Shown here in pieces: positions 60,495 through 64,000 of a stretch of DNA of 64,000 bases. The first letter of the stretch is position 1, and every line of letters starts with the position of its first letter. Both the position numbers and the translations under genes were made by a program. Below the pieces are notes generated by a model, which was not told the origin of the DNA, did no database searches, and saw nothing but the letters and a program-made list of their open reading frames with translations. The stretch is from Rutidosis leptorrhynchoides (taxonomy: Eukaryota; Streptophyta; Magnoliopsida; Asterales; Asteraceae): assembly GCF_046630445.1 (NCBI RefSeq), contig NC_092336.1:503889001-503953000 (forward strand). The letters run 5' to 3'.

Positions 60495-62262
60495 AACACA
60501 TTAAACACAAAATTTGTGCATCTAAATATGCATTTGTGTTAGCAAAATAACAACTTGAAACAATTACAATAACATGTTCAATCAAAATTAAACTTATACA
60601 CATTTTCACAATTTTAACAATTCTACACTTTTTCAAATAAACACATATGAAAATGTTTACAAAGTTCATAAGCATTCAACTCAAATAACATGTTAAAATA
60701 ACCATTACTAGCAATTAAACAAGTTTCAAATGACATTTACATCAATTTAATCAAGTTCATGAATTTTAGACCTAAAAAGTCTACTTTAATTCTCAAAAAT
60801 CATGTTTAGGATCAAAGTTTGGATCATTTAGCTACCTAAACATGTTACACTACTTAATTTAGCAATAATTCATGACAAAAATCAGTCATAACCTGTTTAT
60901 ATCAAAAAGCCCCAAATTGCTCAAGAACACAAATCCTAGATTCCTAAAATTTTAGAAATTTTTGGCTTCAAATCATGTTAAAAAGCATCAATCTAGGTTA
61001 TACATGCATAATATACTAACAATTTAACTCTAATTACACTAGAAATTAACAAAATTAAATTAGGTAAAATATTGGTAATTATCACAAAAACTAGGGAATT
61101 TAAGAGTTTAGGGGTGTAATTTTTACCTTCTTGCTAAAAAATTCGAACCTAGGCATGATTAGAGCGGATTGTAGGACGAAATTTGGTTGAATTTGGTGAA
61201 AAAAATGGCGATTTTAGAGTGATATGTGTGTGTTTGCTCGTATATGTGTGTGTGTTGTGTTATGAAGACAGAGAGCAGTCGCTGGGTTTTTGATACCTGA
61301 CCAGCATTTGGTCTCCATGCGACCGCATGAATTCCAAGTGCAAACCCCATGCGATCGCATGGGGTGCAGGTTTTGTTTTTTTTTAAATAAAAACCTTTAC
61401 TTAATAAAACATAAATTAATAAATTTTAAAAATTTGTTTATTTTAAGAATGAGGGCGTTTCGGATCGTTGTCCTAGTCCGTCTCTCAACAAAGTTTTAAA
61501 ATTTGTTACTTTTTAAGCGTCGTTTTAAAAGTAAAGATTTTTGGATTTTTTTAATGTTTTTGGCATACTTTAATTCAATAAGATTAAAAATAATGATAAT
61601 AAAAGTTCTCGTCCCGCCCTCGGGTAAAGCAATTTCGGTTCAAGGACCTAGTTTTCAACTCACGACGAATATTTAGATATCAAATTTTTAACTTAATGAA
61701 ATAAAGTACATTTTGTTTTTAAATTCACACCAAACTTAAATTTAAAATGCATAAAATTAAAAATTCATATTATTAATATTTTTATACATACAAACTTATA
61801 TTATTAATTTTTAAAATATTTACAAACTTAAATATATTGATTTTAAAAAGTTTACAATATTAATTTAATATTTATATATTAATTTTAAAAACATGGTAAA
61901 AAAATAAAATTAAAAATCTTTTTGGTCTTTTATCCCACTTTAATCAATCAAATATTATCAAAAATATACGCCCCTCTTTTCGGTAAAGTAATTTCGGTTC
62001 CATAACCTAGTTTTACTCCTGACGAATTTTTGAAATATTTTGGGTTGATTGATTAAAGATATTTATACCTTAAGAATAAACGGTAAATTTCGCAGTGATG
62101 TAATAAATTTTTGTATGATATCAATAATTTCGGTTACGCATACCTAATTTTATTGAATACCAATTTAATACTTTATAGTGAACGATTTAGCGTTTATTAA
62201 CAAAAGGTTAAAAGCAGTAAAAAAAATAAAAACTGTACATACTTACCTGTGAGAAAGAATTC
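60495..62262. other. Noncoding stretch between Athila frames
   Basis: AT-rich. 61140-61380 holds a promoter-like patch with a GT-repeat stretch and a second pair of GCGATCGC-type palindromes. 61620-62160 has two copies of GGTAAAG-AATTTCGGTTC-CCTAGTTTT about 360 bases apart. No gene. Confidence 0.45.
61316..61364. promoter_or_regulatory. Second pair of GCGATCGC-type palindromes
   Basis: CCATGCGACCGCATG near 61315-61329 and CCCCATGCGATCGCATGGGG at 61345-61364, with centres again 32 bases apart. Confidence 0.5.
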
Positions 62263-62679
62263 TCAGAGACCTGCTTTAGCCGACTCAGAGGAGAGTCGTG
62301 TGATTTGGTTCTCCATAGCTACATAAGCGTAACCTCGATTCTTCAATATCTTTTCTTCTAAACATATGAACGGTCCTTCTCTGCATAGAGTAACAAATTC
62401 GGTATTTGAATATGTTTGATTGTTCGAACATTTACCTTCATGTAACCATTTTCCGCATTTATAACATCTTTCAAGGTGTCGTGCTCTTCTTTTTGTTGCG
62501 GATTTTGATTTTTCTTTACCAAAATGTATCTTATGATGATCTTTTATAAGTTCTTTTCTTACTCCGTCCATTTTGCCTCTTATGAATGATACCAGTTCAC
62601 TCGGAAGGGTGTCATTATTACGTTTAGTAATCATAGCATGTAGCATTAGACCATGGTTCAGATCAAAGGAATTCTTCAT
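62263..62679 (-). CDS. Zinc-knuckle-like frame of the Athila-type element (fossil)
   Basis: 138 residues. A basic stretch (KEKSKSATKRRARHLER) runs into CYKCGKWLHEGKC, a Cys/His cluster like a retroviral knuckle, then a C-terminal region (FVTLCREGPFICLEEKIL). The position after pol is unusual for a knuckle. Family not recognised. Confidence 0.5.
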   Translation of the reverse strand: MKNSFDLNHGLMLHAMITKRNNDTLPSELVSFIRGKMDGVRKELIKDHHKIHFGKEKSKSATKRRARHLERCYKCGKWLHEGKCSNNQTYSNTEFVTLCREGPFICLEEKILKNRGYAYVAMENQITRLSSESAKAGL

Positions 62680-62850
62680 CTCGTAAAACCTAAAAAAAAT
62701 AAAAATTCAGAATGGAGGGAGAAGACTAGTTCTTTAGGGTCTGCTAGAGAAAGACCATTCGGATTCCATTCTCGAAAACTACACGAAAACAGAATATCTA
62801 ACTCTAACAAAAACATATATTATCCTTAAAAGACTTGATTCTTCCCACAC

Positions 62851-64000
62851 TTAGTTAGCTGTGGTGTCAAAATTGTGATTAACTTCGTTTTCAATTGGAC
62901 TATCAACAACTTGTATATCTCTGACTTTTGCTTCAAGCCAATTGTTGACTTCCTCTGTAACTTTCACAAATTCAACTAACATTGCCTTTTCTTTAGGCGA
63001 CAAATTGGATACTAATCGGTTATATAACTTAAAGTTCCCCTTAATCCTAGCATCTTGAATCCGTTTATAAAGTTTCTTCGTTGAACTGTTAAAAACGGGT
63101 TCATCTAATTTCGTATTAACAACAGGGTTCTTTGTTATCAGGTCATCATTGGTTGTTGCTTCATCTTCCCCACACTTAGGCGTTTTTATTGGTTTAACAA
63201 TTTTGGTTATTGGAGATCTAAACTTTCGGTTCACAAAGGTGATTGATTTGTCACCATCCCTAAGTGTCATTCTATATTCTCTTACATCAATGAATGCCTC
63301 GGTGGTTGCTAAAAATGGGCGACCTAAAATTAGAGGAATATCAAGGTCTTCCTCCATATTAATAACTATGAAATTTACAACAAAGGTCAAACTTCTCACT
63401 TTAACAAGTAAATTATTTGCTATTCCAACCGGGTGTTTAATGGTTTGATCAAATAATTGAACACCTATTTTGGTTGGTTTTAATTTACCCACACCTAATC
63501 TTTTGTATAAAGAAAGAGGCATAACATTTGCACTTGCTCCTAGATCTGCGAGTCCATTATACATAGCTCCATCGTTAAGCAAACAAGAAATGATAAATTC
63601 ACCTGGGTCTCTTACTTTAGTAAGTAGAGTTGGTTTGTTAATCTTTTCCGGGTGATCTTTTCTTGGTTCTTTCACTTCTACTTGAACTTCTTGTTCACAT
63701 TTTTCTTCGTTTCTTGGAATGGGAGGTTTGTATAGAAATTCTTCTTCATCACTCCAATTTGAAGTTTCCCCGTCTCCTAATTTTGGTTTTTCATATGTTG
63801 TGGATAACATATTTATGTTTTCATTCTGAGGGTTTTCTTGGATGGTGAAATTATGATTGACTTCATTGTCAACTTCCATCGGACCATGTATGTAATGTTT
63901 AACTCTGTGACCATTAACTTTAAATTCAATTCCATTTGAATTTATTAATGCTATTGTTCCATATGGGAAAACTCTTTTGACTATAAATGGTCCAGACCAT
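62851..64000 (-). CDS. Athila integrase C-terminus fused to a retropepsin-like domain (fossil)
   Basis: The frame is open from the window edge. It starts with an integrase C-terminal segment (GPFIVKRVFPYGTI, FKVNGHRVKHYIHGP) and continues through an acidic linker into a retropepsin-like fold: NGLADLGASANVMPLSLYKR (active-site region ADLGAS in place of the usual DTG/DSG), VGIANNLLVKV and DIPLILGRPFLAT. A charged tail ends in EVNHNF, a word also found right after integrase. In this family protease normally precedes RT. Confidence 0.65.
   Translation of the reverse strand, partial: WSGPFIVKRVFPYGTIALINSNGIEFKVNGHRVKHYIHGPMEVDNEVNHNFTIQENPQNENINMLSTTYEKPKLGDGETSNWSDEEEFLYKPPIPRNEEKCEQEVQVEVKEPRKDHPEKINKPTLLTKVRDPGEFIISCLLNDGAMYNGLADLGASANVMPLSLYKRLGVGKLKPTKIGVQLFDQTIKHPVGIANNLLVKVRSLTFVVNFIVINMEEDLDIPLILGRPFLATTEAFIDVREYRMTLRDGDKSITFVNRKFRSPITKIVKPIKTPKCGEDEATTNDDLITKNPVVNTKLDEPVFNSSTKKLYKRIQDARIKGNFKLYNRLVSNLSPKEKAMLVEFVKVTEEVNNWLEAKVRDIQVVDSPIENEVNHNFDTTAN

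Larger units (their letters stand above)
54821..64000 (-). mobile_element. Athila-type Ty3/Gypsy element, 3' part (fossil, cut by window edge)
   Basis: On the minus strand: integrase C-terminus and retropepsin-like domain (64000-62851), zinc-knuckle frame (62679-62263), noncoding stretch, env-position frames (60494-58947), noncoding stretch and 3' LTR (about 56823-54821). The env-position protein resembles the ATHILA ORF-1 type family. Family members are known to carry such a gene after pol and to splice it. The visible coding part has about two or three breaks, some of which might be introns. It is inserted in the gag of the Tork-like element. Confidence 0.75.

Overview
This is plant nuclear DNA, most likely from a eudicot of the daisy family (Asteraceae). 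Host genes carry GT-AG introns, the DNA is AT-rich and most of it is transposable elements. The family assignment rests on my recollection of LTR sequences common in Asteraceae assemblies (the 3.26 kb LTR at 5702-8959, and the Athila-type LTR and 3' region), so it is inference.

Layout. (1) 1-8959: right part of a minus-strand Ty3 chromovirus (Tekay/Del type) with a very long 5' LTR. Two extra reading frames lie between LTR and gag: one acidic, one with an F-box-like N-terminus. It sits in a stack of older LTR pieces (8960-10229). (2) 12600-22560: a 10 kb satellite-like block of degenerate ~86-bp units and a derived 58-bp unit, punctuated by three copies of a larger module, four foldback elements and a decayed fragment of a CCR4-NOT subunit 4-like gene (16730-17410, minus). 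(3) 25870-30575: a ten-coding-exon brassinosteroid-signalling kinase (BSK) gene on the minus strand, 491 codons when spliced, with a full SINE and another repeat in its last intron. (4) 33221-34703: a small three-exon gene for an 82-residue lysine-rich protein, minus. (5) 34975-40148: three Helitron-like ends, MITEs and a single-exon gene for a 240-residue acidic protein with a SUMO-interaction-like motif and a conserved-looking C-terminus (38948-39670, minus). (6) 40149-46474: a plus-strand Ty1/Copia element with both LTRs. (7) 47682 to the window end: nested elements on the minus strand. A Tork/Tnt1-like Copia is split by a 3.0 kb solo LTR (51147-54160) and again by an Athila-type Ty3 element (about 54821 to beyond 64000), whose visible part holds a 3' LTR, env-position reading frames, a zinc-knuckle frame and an integrase tail fused to a retropepsin-like domain.

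The host genes look independent of one another: a membrane-anchored signalling pseudokinase, a small basic protein and an acidic probably nuclear protein. The points most worth attention are the extra frames of the Tekay element, the retropepsin-like domain after the Athila integrase, the origin of the 58-bp satellite unit by loss of 28 bp between two direct repeats, paired GCGATCGC palindromes 32 bp apart at two places in the Athila element, and a 3'-LTR module shared by three LTR families. Retroelements are described as fossils only.
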